A DNA stretch of 64,000 bases. It comes from Sneathiella litorea. GTDB taxonomy: Bacteria; Pseudomonadota; Alphaproteobacteria; Sneathiellales; Sneathiellaceae. The translations under genes and the position numbers were made by a program. Under the pieces are notes generated by a model. The model was not told where the DNA came from. It saw nothing but the letters and a program-made list of their open reading frames with translations, and searched no databases. The stretch spans positions 1,200,005 to 1,264,004 of the forward strand of contig NZ_WTUW01000002.1 in the NCBI RefSeq assembly GCF_009882915.1, given 5' to 3'. Of this stretch, positions 50,774 to 60,371 are shown one piece after another. Positions within the stretch are counted from its first letter, which is position 1. Every line of letters starts with the position of its first letter.

Positions 50774-51436
50774 GTGCCATCGAGTGAAGAGTTGGTTATT
50801 GCCCTGCCTAAGGGCCGGATACTGAAAGAAGTGATGCCATTGATCCGAGCGGCCGGTATTGAGCCTGAACCGGCGTTCGACGATCCGGCAAGCCGCCTGT
50901 TGCAGTTCCGGACAAACCATCCCAATATTTCGATTATCCGTGTCCGTTCCTTCGATGTAGCAACATTCGTCGCCTTTGGCGCCGCTCAGCTTGGCGTTGC
51001 CGGCAATGATGTCTTGCTGGAGTTCGACTATCCAGAGATTTATGCGCCCGTCGACCTGGATATCGGGCACTGCCATATCGCCGTCGCTCAACCAAAAGAA
51101 CTGGAAGAGGACCGGGATCCCAGCCGCTGGAGCCATATTCGTATCGCAACAAAATACCCGAATCTGACCCATAAATTCTTCGCCGAGGCGGGCATTCAGG
51201 CAGAATGTATCAAACTCTCCGGCGCCATGGAGCTCGCGCCGGGCCTCGGGCTCTGCCGACGCATCGTTGATCTTGTCTCGACAGGCGCAACGCTGGAAGC
51301 CAACGGACTTGTTGAGGTCGAGAGAATTCTCGATATAAGCTCCCGTCTCGTTGTTAATCGGGCGGCCCTTAAAACACGGTCTGTCGAATTGAATGGCTGG
51401 ATAGAAAAGTTTAGAGAGGTCGTCAATGCCGCTTAA
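50774..51436 (+). CDS. hisG: ATP phosphoribosyltransferase, short form
   Basis: About 220 residues from GTG 50774, preceded by GGAGCGATCGC; the frame extends to 50720 but that part overlaps DUF2948 and has no ribosome site. Short HisG features: [76 protein letters not shown], and [44 protein letters not shown]. At about 220 residues it lacks the C-terminal regulatory domain and needs HisZ, which is not in the window. It catalyses the first step of histidine synthesis and overlaps hisD by 11 bases, so both are coupled. Confidence 0.92.
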   Translation: MPSSEELVIALPKGRILKEVMPLIRAAGIEPEPAFDDPASRLLQFRTNHPNISIIRVRSFDVATFVAFGAAQLGVAGNDVLLEFDYPEIYAPVDLDIGHCHIAVAQPKELEEDRDPSRWSHIRIATKYPNLTHKFFAEAGIQAECIKLSGAMELAPGLGLCRRIVDLVSTGATLEANGLVEVERILDISSRLVVNRAALKTRSVELNGWIEKFREVVNAA

Positions 51437-52718
51437 ACTAAATTCGAAAAGTGCGGGGTTTGAGGAAGCGTTCAAAGCCCTGCTTAATCAAAAGCGGGAT
51501 GAAGACAGAAATGTCGATATGGTTGCTGCCGACATCCTTACTGATGTTCGCAAACGCGGCGATGCTGCACTCCTTGACTATACTCGAAAATTTGATCGGC
51601 TGGTCCTCAGCGATACCACTAAACTACGCGTGACAGCAGCAGAAATTAAGAATGCGGTTACCTCTTGTGACGCGACGACACTCGAAGCCCTGAAAGTCGC
51701 TGCTGCCCGCATTGAGGATTATCATCGCCGGCAACTGCCTGAAGATCAGATGTACAAGGATACAGCGGGCGTTTCCCTTGGGTATCGCTGGACGGCAATT
51801 GAGAACGTTGGCCTTTATGTGCCAGGTGGCAGGGCGACCTATCCTTCCTCTGTCCTGATGAACGCTATCCCCGCGAAAGTCGCCGGTGCTAAACGCCTCG
51901 TCATGGTCGTCCCCATGCCGGACGGCATAATCAATCCGATGGTATTGGCCGCAGCCGATCTATGCGGCGTTAACGAAATCTATCGTATTGGCGGCGCGCA
52001 GGCTGTTGGCGCGCTTGCTTATGGCACTGAAACAATTGCCCCAGTTGATAAAATTGTTGGACCAGGGAATGCCTATGTCGCCAGCGCCAAGAAGCAGGTC
52101 TTCGGCACAGTTGGTATTGATATGATCGCGGGTCCTTCTGAAATTCTGGTGGTTGCCGATGGGCAGAATGACCCAGCCTGGATTGCCGCCGATCTTTTAA
52201 GCCAGGCGGAACATGACCCGGTCGCGCAAAGTATCCTTATTACAGATGATGAGGATTTTGCCAAAGCCGTTGAAGCCGCCATTGAAAGCCATCTTGAAAA
52301 TCTCAACCGCGCGGAGATCGCACGAGCGAGCTGGCAGGATTATGGAGCCGTGATCATTGTGAAGGATCTTGAAGATGCTCCTTCCCTGGTTGATCAAATC
52401 GCACCGGAACATCTGGAACTCTGTGTCGATAATCCGGAAAGCCTCGCGGCTAGCATCCATCACGCGGGGGCTATTTTTCTCGGCCGCTATAGTCCTGAAG
52501 CCATCGGTGATTATGTAGCTGGGCCAAACCATGTTCTCCCGACCTCGCGGACAGCACGGTTTTCCTCGGGGCTATCGACATTAGATTTCGTAAAGCGTAC
52601 ATCGTTGATGAAATTGGATGCAGATAGTCTCCACAGGATTGGGCCGGCCGCCGTGGCGCTTGCGGAATCGGAGGGATTAGACGCCCACGCCCTTTCCGTC
52701 TCAATTCGGTTAAACTAG
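51426..52718 (+). CDS. hisD: Histidinol dehydrogenase
   Basis: 430 residues. HisD motifs: [152 protein letters not shown] with the zinc and catalytic His, and [15 protein letters not shown]. It makes histidine from histidinol in two NAD+ steps. ATG 51426 lies inside the end of hisG. The stop is followed at 27 bases by the UPF0262 gene. Confidence 0.95.
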   Translation: MPLKLNSKSAGFEEAFKALLNQKRDEDRNVDMVAADILTDVRKRGDAALLDYTRKFDRLVLSDTTKLRVTAAEIKNAVTSCDATTLEALKVAAARIEDYHRRQLPEDQMYKDTAGVSLGYRWTAIENVGLYVPGGRATYPSSVLMNAIPAKVAGAKRLVMVVPMPDGIINPMVLAAADLCGVNEIYRIGGAQAVGALAYGTETIAPVDKIVGPGNAYVASAKKQVFGTVGIDMIAGPSEILVVADGQNDPAWIAADLLSQAEHDPVAQSILITDDEDFAKAVEAAIESHLENLNRAEIARASWQDYGAVIIVKDLEDAPSLVDQIAPEHLELCVDNPESLAASIHHAGAIFLGRYSPEAIGDYVAGPNHVLPTSRTARFSSGLSTLDFVKRTSLMKLDADSLHRIGPAAVALAESEGLDAHALSVSIRLN

Positions 52719-52745
52719 GAAACTGTGTAAAGGAGCCGCAACGCC

Positions 52746-53225
52746 ATGCCCGACACACAGCATATCGCTAAAATTGCGCTCGACGAAAAAACAGTTGTCC
52801 GCCGCAACGCGGATATTGAGCATGAACGAAAGGTTGCCATTTTCGATATTCTCGACCAGAACAGCTTTGTTGTGATTGGTTATGAGAACCAAGGCCCCTA
52901 TTCCTTACACCTGAGCATTGAAGATAACCGATTAATTTTTGATATCCGAACAGAAGATGATGCGGCCGAACTCGTTCGCATTCCACTGCCCGTAATATCC
53001 TTCCGCCGCATAATTAAAGATTATTTCCATGTTTGTGAGAGCTATTTTGACGCTATCAAAACGGCATCACCCTCAAAGATTGAGGCAATCGATATGGGTC
53101 GGCGCGGCCTTCACAATGAAGGCTCTGAACTATTGAAAGAGAGGCTAAAGGAAAAAGCAGAAACCGATTTTGATACTGCACGGCGACTGTTTACCCTGAT
53201 GTGTATCCTTCACATAAAGGGTTAG
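52746..53225 (+). CDS. UPF0262 family protein
   Basis: 159 residues starting at ATG 52746 behind AAAGGAGCCGCAACGCC, a strong site. UPF0262 pattern: HIAKIALDEKTVVRRNADIEHERKVAIFDILDQNSFV, then LHLSIEDNRLIFDIRTEDD, LVRIPLPVISFRRIIKDYFHVCESYFDAIKTASPSKIEAIDMGRRGLHNEGSELLKERL, and ARRLFTLMCILHIKG. Unknown function; present in nearly all Rhodospirillales and Rhizobiales next to hisD. It is followed by the phosphatase gene. Confidence 0.9.
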   Translation: MPDTQHIAKIALDEKTVVRRNADIEHERKVAIFDILDQNSFVVIGYENQGPYSLHLSIEDNRLIFDIRTEDDAAELVRIPLPVISFRRIIKDYFHVCESYFDAIKTASPSKIEAIDMGRRGLHNEGSELLKERLKEKAETDFDTARRLFTLMCILHIKG

Positions 53226-53283
53226 CGATGAAAACCGCCAACATTTTTCCTATGCACGCCAGTATTGCGGGCCATAAAATTAA

Positions 53284-53745
53284 ATGAGCGCCCTTCCCTA
53301 CAGCGATGTCCTGCCAGGCAGCGTCCTTTTTGCCTGCACCCATAACAGTATTCGTTCTGTAATGGCGGAAAACATCATGAAGAGCCTGTACGGGCATGCT
53401 GTCTATGTGGACAGCATCGGGGTTCGCGCGAAAAATGTCGATGGCTTCGCAATTGAGGTTCTGGATGAAATTGGTCTGGATGCCTCCAACCATGTCGCCA
53501 AAAATTTCGATGATTTAGAAGTTAGCTCCTTCGATATGATCATCTCGCTGTCGCGTGAAGCCCATAAAAAAGCGGAAGCGATGACACGCACCACTGCCTG
53601 CGAAACGGAGTTCTGGAATATTATCGATCCGTCCCTCACAGAAGGGAATCGAGAAATGCGCCTAAATGCCTTCCGGCATGTACGAGATGACCTTTATGAG
53701 AAGATTAAGGCGAGGTTTAGAACAGCGCCGGCACCGAGAGTATAA
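53284..53745 (+). CDS. Low-molecular-weight protein-tyrosine-phosphatase / arsenate-reductase-like protein
   Basis: 153 residues. The phosphatase loop is VLFACTHNSIRSVMAENIMK, giving C-x5-R (C18-THNSI-R24). The conserved Asp that donates a proton should sit in a late DP motif; here WNIIDPSLTEGN contains ID-P. The family covers protein-tyrosine phosphatases and ArsC; the location in the hisD - infA run is the usual alphaproteobacterial one, and no arsenic gene is near. ATG 53284 lacks a good ribosome site; a 20-codon ORF beginning at 53228 overlaps its start (ATGA). Confidence 0.86.
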   Translation: MSALPYSDVLPGSVLFACTHNSIRSVMAENIMKSLYGHAVYVDSIGVRAKNVDGFAIEVLDEIGLDASNHVAKNFDDLEVSSFDMIISLSREAHKKAEAMTRTTACETEFWNIIDPSLTEGNREMRLNAFRHVRDDLYEKIKARFRTAPAPRV

Positions 53746-53826
53746 GAAGCTCTGGCCTATTCTGTTGCTGTTTCGCCCTTATAGGCCTGTCTATTCTATA
53801 TTCTTGTCGCCAATTTAAAGGAAAAG

Positions 53827-53857
53827 CTTGCATTTTAGTTACAGTGCCCTCTATTTT
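53827..53857 (+). promoter_or_regulatory. Promoter for infA
   Basis: CTTGCA (53827-53832) and CTATTTT (53851-53857) with 18 bases between, resembling the alphaproteobacterial CTTGAC - CTATAT promoter. It lies in the 143-base gap before infA, about 30 bases upstream of the ATG at 53889. Confidence 0.5.
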
Positions 53858-53888
53858 GCAGCTTCCGAAACAATTGGAATAGGATTTT

Positions 53889-54107
53889 ATGGCGAAAGAA
53901 GAACTATTGGAATTTGAAGGAACTGTTACGGAGTTATTGCCTAACGCAATGTTCCGCGTCGTTCTTGAAAATGATCACGAAGTATTGGCCCATACTGCGG
54001 GCAAGATGCGGAAGCATCGCATTCGTGTATTGGCGGGCGACAAAGTCACCGTCGAAATGACCCCTTATGACCTGACAAAAGGCCGCATTACCTTCCGCTA
54101 CAAGTAA
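53889..54107 (+). CDS. infA: Translation initiation factor IF-1
   Basis: 72 residues, the usual length. The S1-like OB fold reads: [74 protein letters not shown]-1 sits in the ribosomal A site. The start AGGATTTT precedes ATG 53889. Its stop is four bases before the in-frame TTG, ten before the ATG, of maf, so a common transcript with maf, rng and yacG is expected. Confidence 0.97.
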   Translation: MAKEELLEFEGTVTELLPNAMFRVVLENDHEVLAHTAGKMRKHRIRVLAGDKVTVEMTPYDLTKGRITFRYK

Positions 54108-54117
54108 GGTATTGCTT

Positions 54118-54786
54118 ATGGGTGATCGAACAAACCTCCCGAGGTCTGCCGGGACGGCAGCAGAACGGGATAACGAAATAAACCCGCCTTTACGTCAACC
54201 CCTTTCTCTTATTCTAGCCTCCGCTTCGCCCCGGCGTCTTTCACTGCTCAAGCAGATTGACGTTTTCCCCGATGCCGTGGACCCGGCGGATATAGATGAA
54301 ACCGCAAATGTACAAGAGCGGCCCCGCGATCTGGCCCAGCGTCTTGCAAAAGAAAAAGCTGAAGCAGTCGCTAGACGGCATAAAAATGTGTTTCTACTTT
54401 CCGCTGACACTGTTGTCGCCGTTGGTCGTCGGGCGCTGGGTAAAGCGGAAACGGAAGACGACGCGTACGCATATCTTAAGTTGTTGTCTGGACGGCGCCA
54501 TCACGTGTATACGGGCGTTACCCTGATTACCCCCGCCGGAGAAGCAGTTTCTCGCGTTGCTTCCACTGCGGTTATTTTTAAGCCGCTGGATATATCTGAA
54601 ATCCGCGCCTACATCTCATCCGGCGAATGGCACGGCAAGGCAGGCGGCTATGCCATTCAGGGGCGCGCCGCGGCGCTTATCCGGCAAATACAGGGCTCTT
54701 ACAGTAATGTTGTCGGCCTCCCTCTGTTCGAAGTTGCCAATATGCTGAAAGGCAAGGGATATCCGCTTGGTGCGGAAAGAGGTTGA
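54118..54786 (+). CDS. maf: Maf-like nucleotide pyrophosphatase
   Basis: About 222 residues from ATG 54118; a TTG at 54112 is also in frame. The N-terminal extension of about 25 residues (MGDRTNLPRSAGTAAERDNEINPPLRQP) precedes the Maf core: LILASASPRRLSLLKQ, AQRLAKEKAEAVARRHKNVFLLSADTVVAVG, LLSGRRHHVYTGVTLITP and SGEWHGKAGGYAIQGRAAALIRQIQGSYSNVVGLPLFEVANML. Maf proteins hydrolyse non-canonical or normal nucleotide triphosphates (dTTP/UTP pyrophosphatase). Its TGA overlaps the ATG of rng (TGATG), so they are coupled. Confidence 0.92.
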   Translation: MGDRTNLPRSAGTAAERDNEINPPLRQPLSLILASASPRRLSLLKQIDVFPDAVDPADIDETANVQERPRDLAQRLAKEKAEAVARRHKNVFLLSADTVVAVGRRALGKAETEDDAYAYLKLLSGRRHHVYTGVTLITPAGEAVSRVASTAVIFKPLDISEIRAYISSGEWHGKAGGYAIQGRAAALIRQIQGSYSNVVGLPLFEVANMLKGKGYPLGAERG

Positions 54787-56192
54787 TGAACGAGACGCTT
54801 CTAATAGAGGATGGCCTGTTTGAAACTCGCGCGGCGTTAAAACAAAACAACCAGATTGTTGAGTTACAGATCGAACGACCTGAAAACATCTCCCGTATAG
54901 GTGATTTTTACCATGGCCGTATTGCGAAAATCCTGCCGGATATGAACCTCGCTTTCGTCGACCTGGGGTCTCCAGATGATGGTTTCTTGCAGCTTGATGA
55001 TATACCAACTGATGCGATAAATATAAGCTCCGCTGTGCATGAGGGAGAGAAGCTGCTTGTTCAGGTCATCAAGGATAAAAAAGGCGATAAAGGTCTTCAG
55101 CTTGGATGTCGTGTGGCACTCTCCGGACCAAACCTTATTTACCGTCCCCTTGCAAAAGGCCTCACGGTATCAAAAAGTATCAAGGCTAAAGACAATCGCA
55201 ACCGGCTTGAAAAGCTACTTTCCCCGAGCTGCCAAACGAGCGGAATTACAGTCCGCACCTCTGCTCAAAATGTGACCGATGAGGACCTTTCCCGAGAAGT
55301 CCAGGCCTTACAAAACGAATGGGCTGAAATTCAAGCCGCGCAAGCCGCGGCGAAAAAACCAGGTCCGATTGGGCGCCCTAAAACCCCGCTGACCAGTATC
55401 CTGAAAAATCTTTTCACGACAAACACGGATGTGATTGTCAATAACACCGCCACGCTCATCGCGACAAAAGAATATGTCTTGCGCCATGCTCCTGGCGTTC
55501 AACCAAAGATCACTTTATGGGACAAGCAAGCTCCTCTTTTTGAGGTTATGGAGGTTGAGGCCGAGCTGGATACCGCCCTGCAAAAATATGTTTCCCTTCC
55601 ATCTGGCGGAAATATCACGATCGAACCCACAGAGGCTGCCATCATTATTGATGTAAATTCAGCCGGGAATACCCGCGCAGCAGGCCTGCAGTCTGCCGCC
55701 CTCACGACCAATATTGAAGCGGCACATGAAATCTGTCGCCAGATACGACTTCGTAATCTTAGCGGCATCATCATCATCGATTTTATCCAGATGAATGGTA
55801 AGGGGGAAGTTGGCCGTCTCACCGATACTTTACGGAAGAACCTGGACCAGGATCCACGACCAACCCGGCTGATCGGCATGACGGAGCTGGGGTTAATGCA
55901 AATAACCCGTAAGCGCGATCGCCCGGCTTTACAGGAGATTATGAACAAACCCTGTGCCGCCTGTGATGGAGACGGACACCTTCAAAATGATATTGCCACC
56001 CTCGCAGGGCTTATTCGCGCCCTCCAGAACCAAGCAAGATTCTCGCACTCTGCCACATTGAATGTCGAGGCCGGCGTCGAGCTTGCCTTAACACTTCGAA
56101 AGCATCACACTCTCATTGAAAAGGAACTCGCGCGACGGATCGCCGTCTCAACAAACGCCCAGCTTGCGGATTTCGAGTACAGAATAGGCTAG
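54786..56192 (+). CDS. rng: Ribonuclease E/G family endoribonuclease
   Basis: About 468 residues. Start ATG 54786 overlaps the maf stop. The S1-like domain follows the short N-terminus ([39 protein letters not shown]); the catalytic DNase I-like part has [27 protein letters not shown], with the DVNS motif, [22 protein letters not shown] and [30 protein letters not shown], the zinc-link CAAC region. RNase G processes 16S rRNA and turns over mRNA. It is the RNase G-sized form (no long C-terminal scaffold of RNase E), shared by the maf - rng - yacG group. Confidence 0.92.
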   Translation: MNETLLIEDGLFETRAALKQNNQIVELQIERPENISRIGDFYHGRIAKILPDMNLAFVDLGSPDDGFLQLDDIPTDAINISSAVHEGEKLLVQVIKDKKGDKGLQLGCRVALSGPNLIYRPLAKGLTVSKSIKAKDNRNRLEKLLSPSCQTSGITVRTSAQNVTDEDLSREVQALQNEWAEIQAAQAAAKKPGPIGRPKTPLTSILKNLFTTNTDVIVNNTATLIATKEYVLRHAPGVQPKITLWDKQAPLFEVMEVEAELDTALQKYVSLPSGGNITIEPTEAAIIIDVNSAGNTRAAGLQSAALTTNIEAAHEICRQIRLRNLSGIIIIDFIQMNGKGEVGRLTDTLRKNLDQDPRPTRLIGMTELGLMQITRKRDRPALQEIMNKPCAACDGDGHLQNDIATLAGLIRALQNQARFSHSATLNVEAGVELALTLRKHHTLIEKELARRIAVSTNAQLADFEYRIG

Positions 56193-56197
56193 AAACA

Positions 56198-56377
56198 ATG
56201 AAGAACGTCCAAACCCCAACAAAACCCTGCCCCCAATGTGGTAAAAAGGCAGAGGTAAAATTTCGGCCCTTTTGCTCGGCCCGCTGTAAACAAGTGGACC
56301 TTGGCAAGTGGTTTAATGAGGCCTATGTAATTCCCGGAGAAGAAACTATCCCTGCCAATGACGAGGACGGGGAATAG
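56198..56377 (+). CDS. yacG: DNA gyrase inhibitor YacG
   Basis: 59 residues, found by reading the frame between rng and tRNA-Phe; too short for typical gene calls. The zinc site is C-x2-C-x15-C-x3-[14 protein letters not shown], then [26 protein letters not shown]. YacG binds GyrB and inhibits gyrase. ATG 56198 lies five bases after the rng stop, with AGAAACA as the only purine-rich site. Last gene of the operon. Confidence 0.93.
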   Translation: MKNVQTPTKPCPQCGKKAEVKFRPFCSARCKQVDLGKWFNEAYVIPGEETIPANDEDGE

Positions 56378-56416
56378 CGGCTCATTTCCATATGCTTAGA
56401 ACAGAAGTAAGAGTGT

Positions 56417-56440
56417 AAAAGACCTTCCAGAGTCTTTTCT
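56417..56440 (+). terminator. Weak terminator after yacG
   Basis: AAAAGAC (56417-56423) pairs with GTCTTTT (56432-56438) around an 8-base loop, followed by CTGAATTTTT. The stem is AT-rich. An overlapping longer inverted repeat, TCCAGAGT (56426-56433) with ACTCTGGA (56458-56465), could form an alternative structure. Either may end the yacG transcript before the tRNA. Confidence 0.45.
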
Positions 56441-56531
56441 GAATTTTTAGATCAAGAACTCTGGACAGCCCCGATTATTTCTTTTATAAACCTGCTTCCT
56501 CGCCTATATGGCGACGCGTCAAACGCGATAT

Positions 56532-56607
<76 letters not shown>

Positions 56608-56731
56608 TTTTTCTGGTATTCATAATGTCTATACAGCACTGGTCCTAAAATCGGGGGTCTAGTGCTCAAAAATTCCACCGCTGCTGACGTGCAAGATTTT
56701 ATAGATGAAATACTTGAAGAGAACTCTCGTG

Positions 56732-57540
56732 GGCTTTGTCAGAGGAAAGTGCTTGAGCTAGCATGATGTGGAATTTACGATCATGTCATGAAAAATCCAT
56801 TTCGTTATTTCAAGACTTCACCTGATATCATTCGTCTAGCGGTGATGATGTATGTCCGATATCCATTGTCACTGCGTCAGGTTGAAGATCTCCTGCATGA
56901 GCGGGGAATTGATGTGAGTTATGAAACGATACGCGCTTGGTGGAACAGGTTCGGTCCTATATTTGCTGCAGAAATTAGAAAGACTAGATCAGCTTCAACG
57001 CGAAAAATACTACAATGGAAATGGCATCTGGACGAAGTATTCGTCCGGATCAATTGGTGAAATACACTATCTGTGGCGTGCCGTCGACCAAGAAGGAGAA
57101 GTTCTGGAGGCCTATGTCACTAAGAAACGAGATCGCAAGGCCGCGCTGAAGTTCTTGAAGAAAGCCATGAAGCGATATGGCCGTCCAAGACCGATCGTAA
57201 CGGATAAACTCCGCTCCTACTGCGCTGCAATGAAGATAATTGGCAACGAGGCTCGTCAAGACACTGGGCGTTGGCTAAACAATCGAGCTGAGAATTCTCA
57301 TCAACCATTCCGCCGTCGAGAACGAGCGATGATCAAATTTCGAAGCACAAAATCACTACAGAAATTCGTCTCAATTCATTCATCAATCCAAAACCATTTT
57401 AATCAAGAACGCCACCTCATCAACCGCAAAGACTTCGAACTCAAACGCAAATTGGCTCTTGTCGAGTGGCGCCAACTGGCCGCTTAACCGGCAGCACTTC
57501 ACTTCTTTTCACTGCCTACCAACTTTCCTCTGACAAAGCC
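56732..57540 (+). mobile_element. IS6-family insertion sequence, 809 bp, with 8-bp target duplication
   Basis: The ends GGCTTTGTCAGAGGAAAGT (56732-56750) and its exact inverted copy (57522-57540, read ACTTTCCTCTGACAAAGCC) form a 19-base perfect inverted repeat; one more G/C pair at 56731/57541 also matches. Flanks CTCTCGTG (56724-56731) and CTCACGTG (57541-57548) agree at seven of eight bases, which fits the 8-bp target duplication of IS6 elements. It contains one transposase frame disrupted by a frameshift and no passenger gene. About 800 bp is the family size. It lies about 120 bases from tRNA-Phe. Confidence 0.9.
56788..57487 (+). pseudogene. IS6-family transposase, frameshifted
   Basis: Two overlapping frames together give a full IS6 transposase of about 232 residues. 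First: MKNPFRYFKTSPDIIRLAVMMYVRYPLSLRQVEDLLHERGIDVSYETIRAWWNRFGPIF to HLDEVFVRIN, then a stop at 57058. The second frame continues GEIHYLWRAVDQEGEVLEAYVTKKRD to the C-terminus. The break is a +1 shift at the TT of 57054-57055 (one extra T). The catalytic D (HLDEVF), D (IVTDKLRSY) and E (NNRAENSHQPFRRRE) are all intact. No slippery heptamer is present, so I regard it as a mutation rather than programmed frameshifting, and the element is likely inactive unless complemented. Confidence 0.88.
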
Positions 57541-57736
57541 CTCACGTGAACTTGAGTCACTTGTCGTGCTTTATGGGGGAGGTAAAGCGCAGTGTTCCCT
57601 GAAGGAAAAGCTATTTTATGTAACAAAACATTCACGAGATTTTCTCACCAGTAACTCATAAAGTCCTCCAGCAATGTAATTTGGAAACCGCCAAACAGTA
57701 TTTGCAATTAAGTTATTGATAATATGGAGGAAATAG

Positions 57737-58699
57737 ATGGCTCTGAAATGGCTCGGCAAAATTCTTGCCGTTGCTGCCCTGACGGTTACAGCGTCTACTG
57801 GTGCGCAGGCAGCGTTCACACTTGATTCCCGTTTTACTGACAATGATGGAAACCTGACTGCAGATACACCGACAGATCCGGCGCAGCAAGTCGACCCTGA
57901 CACGCTTATTTTTGCCTATACTCCTGTTGAAGACCCTGCGGTTTACGCCAAGGTTTGGGACGGCTTCCTGAAGCATATGGAAGAAGTTACAGGCAAAAAG
58001 GTACAATTCTTCCCGGTTCAGTCAAATGCTGCCCAGTTGGAAGCCATGCGTGCAGGCCGGTTGCATGTTGCCGGCTTCAACACCGGATCTAACCCGATCG
58101 CTGTTGCCTGCGCAGGCTTTAAATCCTTCGCCATGATGGCTCGTGAAGATGACAGCTTTGGCTATGAGATGGAAATCATCACCTACCCAGGCTCCGGAAT
58201 TGAAAAGGTGGAAGATATCAAAGGCAAGGAACTGGCCTTTACGTCCGAAACGTCAAATTCCGGTTTCAAGGCACCGTCTGCCCTTCTCGCGAGCGAGTTC
58301 AACATGAAAGCGGGCGAAGACTTCGAAGCCGCTTTCTCAGGCAAACATGATAATTCTATCCTTGGCGTCGCTAATAAAGACTACCCAGCCGCAGCAATTG
58401 CTAACTCCGTGTTGAGTCGTATGATCCAGCGCGACGTGATCAAAGCTGATCAAGTCAAGACGATCTATAAATCCCAGACGTTCCCGACAACCGGTTACGG
58501 TTTGGTCTACAACCTCAAGCCAGAACTGCAGGAAAAAATCAAGTCGGCATTCTTCAGCTATAACTGGGAAGGCTCCGCCCTCAAGGAAGAGTTTTCCAAG
58601 TCCGGTGAAGCGAAATTCATCCCAATCACCTTTAAGGAACACTGGGACGTCATTCGCAAGATCGACGACGCTAACGGCGTTTCTTATGACTGCCAGTAG
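57737..58699 (+). CDS. phnD: Phosphate/phosphonate-type ABC substrate-binding protein PhnD
   Basis: 320 residues. Signal peptide MALKWLGKILAVAALTVTASTGAQA, then the PhnD-like domain: IFAYTPVEDPAVYAKVWDGFLKHMEEVTGKKVQFFPVQSNAAQLEAMRAGRLHVAGFNTGSNPIAVACAGF, then FTSETSNSGFKAPSALLASEFNMKAGEDFE. The domain binds phosphonates, phosphite, or hypophosphite in known relatives; ligand residues cannot be resolved by eye. ATG 57737 follows TGGAGGAAATAG, a strong site. First gene of the phnD - phnC - phnE - phnE operon. No C-P lyase, phnX or phnZ gene is adjacent. Confidence 0.9.
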   Translation: MALKWLGKILAVAALTVTASTGAQAAFTLDSRFTDNDGNLTADTPTDPAQQVDPDTLIFAYTPVEDPAVYAKVWDGFLKHMEEVTGKKVQFFPVQSNAAQLEAMRAGRLHVAGFNTGSNPIAVACAGFKSFAMMAREDDSFGYEMEIITYPGSGIEKVEDIKGKELAFTSETSNSGFKAPSALLASEFNMKAGEDFEAAFSGKHDNSILGVANKDYPAAAIANSVLSRMIQRDVIKADQVKTIYKSQTFPTTGYGLVYNLKPELQEKIKSAFFSYNWEGSALKEEFSKSGEAKFIPITFKEHWDVIRKIDDANGVSYDCQ

Positions 58700-58733
58700 T
58701 GGCACTCCAAGTGTAACAAGTATGAGGTAGTAT

Positions 58734-59558
58734 ATGCTCCGCGTAGATAATTTGCGGAAGCGTTATCGGACGGGAGACGAGGCGCTAAAAGGCGTCTCGT
58801 TTTCTGTGCCCGATGGCGAAGTTGTCGGGCTGATCGGCCCGTCCGGCGCAGGAAAATCAACTCTTATTCGATGCATCAATCGCCTGGTCGAACCGAATGA
58901 TGGCGATGTTTTCCTAAATGAACTGAATGTCACGAAGCTCGGTCGAGGCGACCTGAAGCGTGCTCGTCGCCGTATCGGCATGATTTTTCAGGAGTATGCG
59001 CTTGTGGAACGTCTGAGCGTGATGGAAAATGTCCTCTCGGGCCGTTTGGGCTATGTCTCCTTTTGGCAAAGTTTCACGCGCCGCTTTCCTCAATCCGATG
59101 TAGACAAGGCTTTTTCCTTGCTGGAACGTGTTGGACTGACCGATCATGCAGATAAACGCGCGGATGCTCTCTCTGGTGGACAACGCCAACGTGTTGGCAT
59201 TGCCCGAGCCCTCGAACAGGACCCCGAATTGCTATTGATCGATGAACCTACGGCCAGCCTCGATCCGAAGACATCACGGCAGATAATGCGCTTGATTACC
59301 GAAATCTGTCGAGAACGCAATCTGCCGGCGATAATAAATATTCATGATGTGCCGCTGGCGCAGGCTTTTGTCGATCGTATTGTCGGCTTGCAAGAAGGCG
59401 AGGTTGTTTTTGATGGGCCACCGTCCGATCTAACCGAGGATGTTCTGACCCGTATTTATGGGGAAGAGGACTGGACAACAATGCACGGCGATCAGGATGA
59501 ACCTGAAGACACACATCCCCACCCTGCCCGAAATGATCCAACGGCTGAACTTGTATGA
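58734..59558 (+). CDS. phnC: Phosphonate-type ABC transporter ATP-binding protein PhnC
   Basis: 274 residues. Walker [10 protein letters not shown], signature [15 protein letters not shown], Walker [14 protein letters not shown], and H-loop NIHDVPLAQ. The PhnC-typical insert [30 protein letters not shown] is present. The C-terminus is a Asp/His-rich tail ([16 protein letters not shown]). It powers the importer with the two permeases that follow; its TGA overlaps the ATG of the first permease (ATGA), so translation is coupled. Confidence 0.92.
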   Translation: MLRVDNLRKRYRTGDEALKGVSFSVPDGEVVGLIGPSGAGKSTLIRCINRLVEPNDGDVFLNELNVTKLGRGDLKRARRRIGMIFQEYALVERLSVMENVLSGRLGYVSFWQSFTRRFPQSDVDKAFSLLERVGLTDHADKRADALSGGQRQRVGIARALEQDPELLLIDEPTASLDPKTSRQIMRLITEICRERNLPAIINIHDVPLAQAFVDRIVGLQEGEVVFDGPPSDLTEDVLTRIYGEEDWTTMHGDQDEPEDTHPHPARNDPTAELV

Positions 59559-60370
59559 CGACTGATCAGATATCTACCACAACGACGTATGTATGGCGCA
59601 AGCAGCCCTTCATCAAAAGCCCCGTTACTCGCTGGGGCCTGTATATCGGCGCTCTGGCCTATCTATTACTGGCCGCTTTCTCTGTGCCGGTGAATTGGGC
59701 ACGCGTTTGGGAAGGGCTTGACCGCGGCTGGCGCTTTGTCGAAGGTTTTCTGGTGCCCGACTTCGCCTCGCGCTGGGGAGACATCGTGATCGGTATGCAG
59801 GAAAGCCTGACGATGACCGTAACGTCAACAGTTGTGGGAATCCTCATCTCGATACCCATTGGCATCGGCGCGGCGCGAAACATCGCCCCGGCGCCTGTAT
59901 ATGCAATTTGCCGCGGGGTTATTGCACTTTCCCGCAGCTTTCAGGAAATCATTATCGCAATTTTGTTCGTCGCGATGTTCGGTTTCGGCCCATTCGCGGG
60001 TTTTCTAACCCTAAGCTTCGCAACTATCGGCTTCCTCTCCAAACTACTGGCGGAGGATATCGAAGATATTGACGAATCCCAAACAGAGGCAATCCGTTCA
60101 ACGGGGGGCGGATGGTGGCAAATCGTCAATTACGCAATCCAGCCGCAGGTTATGCCGCGCCTGATCGGCCTATCCTTATATCGTCTGGACATCAATTTCC
60201 GGGAATCCGCTGTGATCGGAATTGTCGGCGCGGGCGGCATCGGCGCAACACTCAACACCGCCATCGACCGATATGAATACGATACTGCGGGAGCAATTCT
60301 CATTGTCATAATCCTAATCGTCATGGTCGCGGAATACTCATCGGGCTATGTACGAAAATGGGCACAATAA
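59555..60370 (+). CDS. phnE: Phosphonate-type ABC transporter permease PhnE (first)
   Basis: 271 residues with six membrane helices and the ABC permease EAA loop: [20 protein letters not shown]..., then [63 protein letters not shown]. PhnE signature RSFQEIIIA and GIGATL are clear. ATG 59555 overlaps the phnC stop. It pairs with the second permease, which starts one base after this stop. Confidence 0.9.
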   Translation: MTTDQISTTTTYVWRKQPFIKSPVTRWGLYIGALAYLLLAAFSVPVNWARVWEGLDRGWRFVEGFLVPDFASRWGDIVIGMQESLTMTVTSTVVGILISIPIGIGAARNIAPAPVYAICRGVIALSRSFQEIIIAILFVAMFGFGPFAGFLTLSFATIGFLSKLLAEDIEDIDESQTEAIRSTGGGWWQIVNYAIQPQVMPRLIGLSLYRLDINFRESAVIGIVGAGGIGATLNTAIDRYEYDTAGAILIVIILIVMVAEYSSGYVRKWAQ

Positions 60371-60371
60371 T

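Larger units (their letters stand above)
56662..57661 (+). pseudogene. Small ORF of 60 codons split by the IS6 insertion
   Basis: GTG 56662 opens a frame (LKNSTAADVQDFIDEILEENSR) that runs into the IS at 56732. On the far side, after the duplicated target, the same frame continues at 57549 (ELESLVVLYGGGKAQCSLKEK, then LFYVTKHSRDFLTSNS) to TAA 57659-57661. Removing the IS and one 8-base target copy joins CGT+GAA in frame and restores a 60-residue ORF. The protein is not recognised. Whether it was ever a gene is inferred from the intact frame; it has no clear ribosome site. Confidence 0.45.

Noticed and set aside
50663..51475. 270-codon open frame on the minus strand
   Set aside because: It covers hisG, which has clear family motifs on the plus strand, so it is a shadow.
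56788..57487. Programmed frameshift in the IS6 transposase
   Set aside because: IS6 elements do not usually use frameshifting and no slippery heptamer is at 57054. A mutation is the simpler explanation.
57600..57736. Pho box before phnD
   Set aside because: No repeat of CTGTCAT-type 7-mers at 11-base spacing is visible; the AT-rich bases are not specific.
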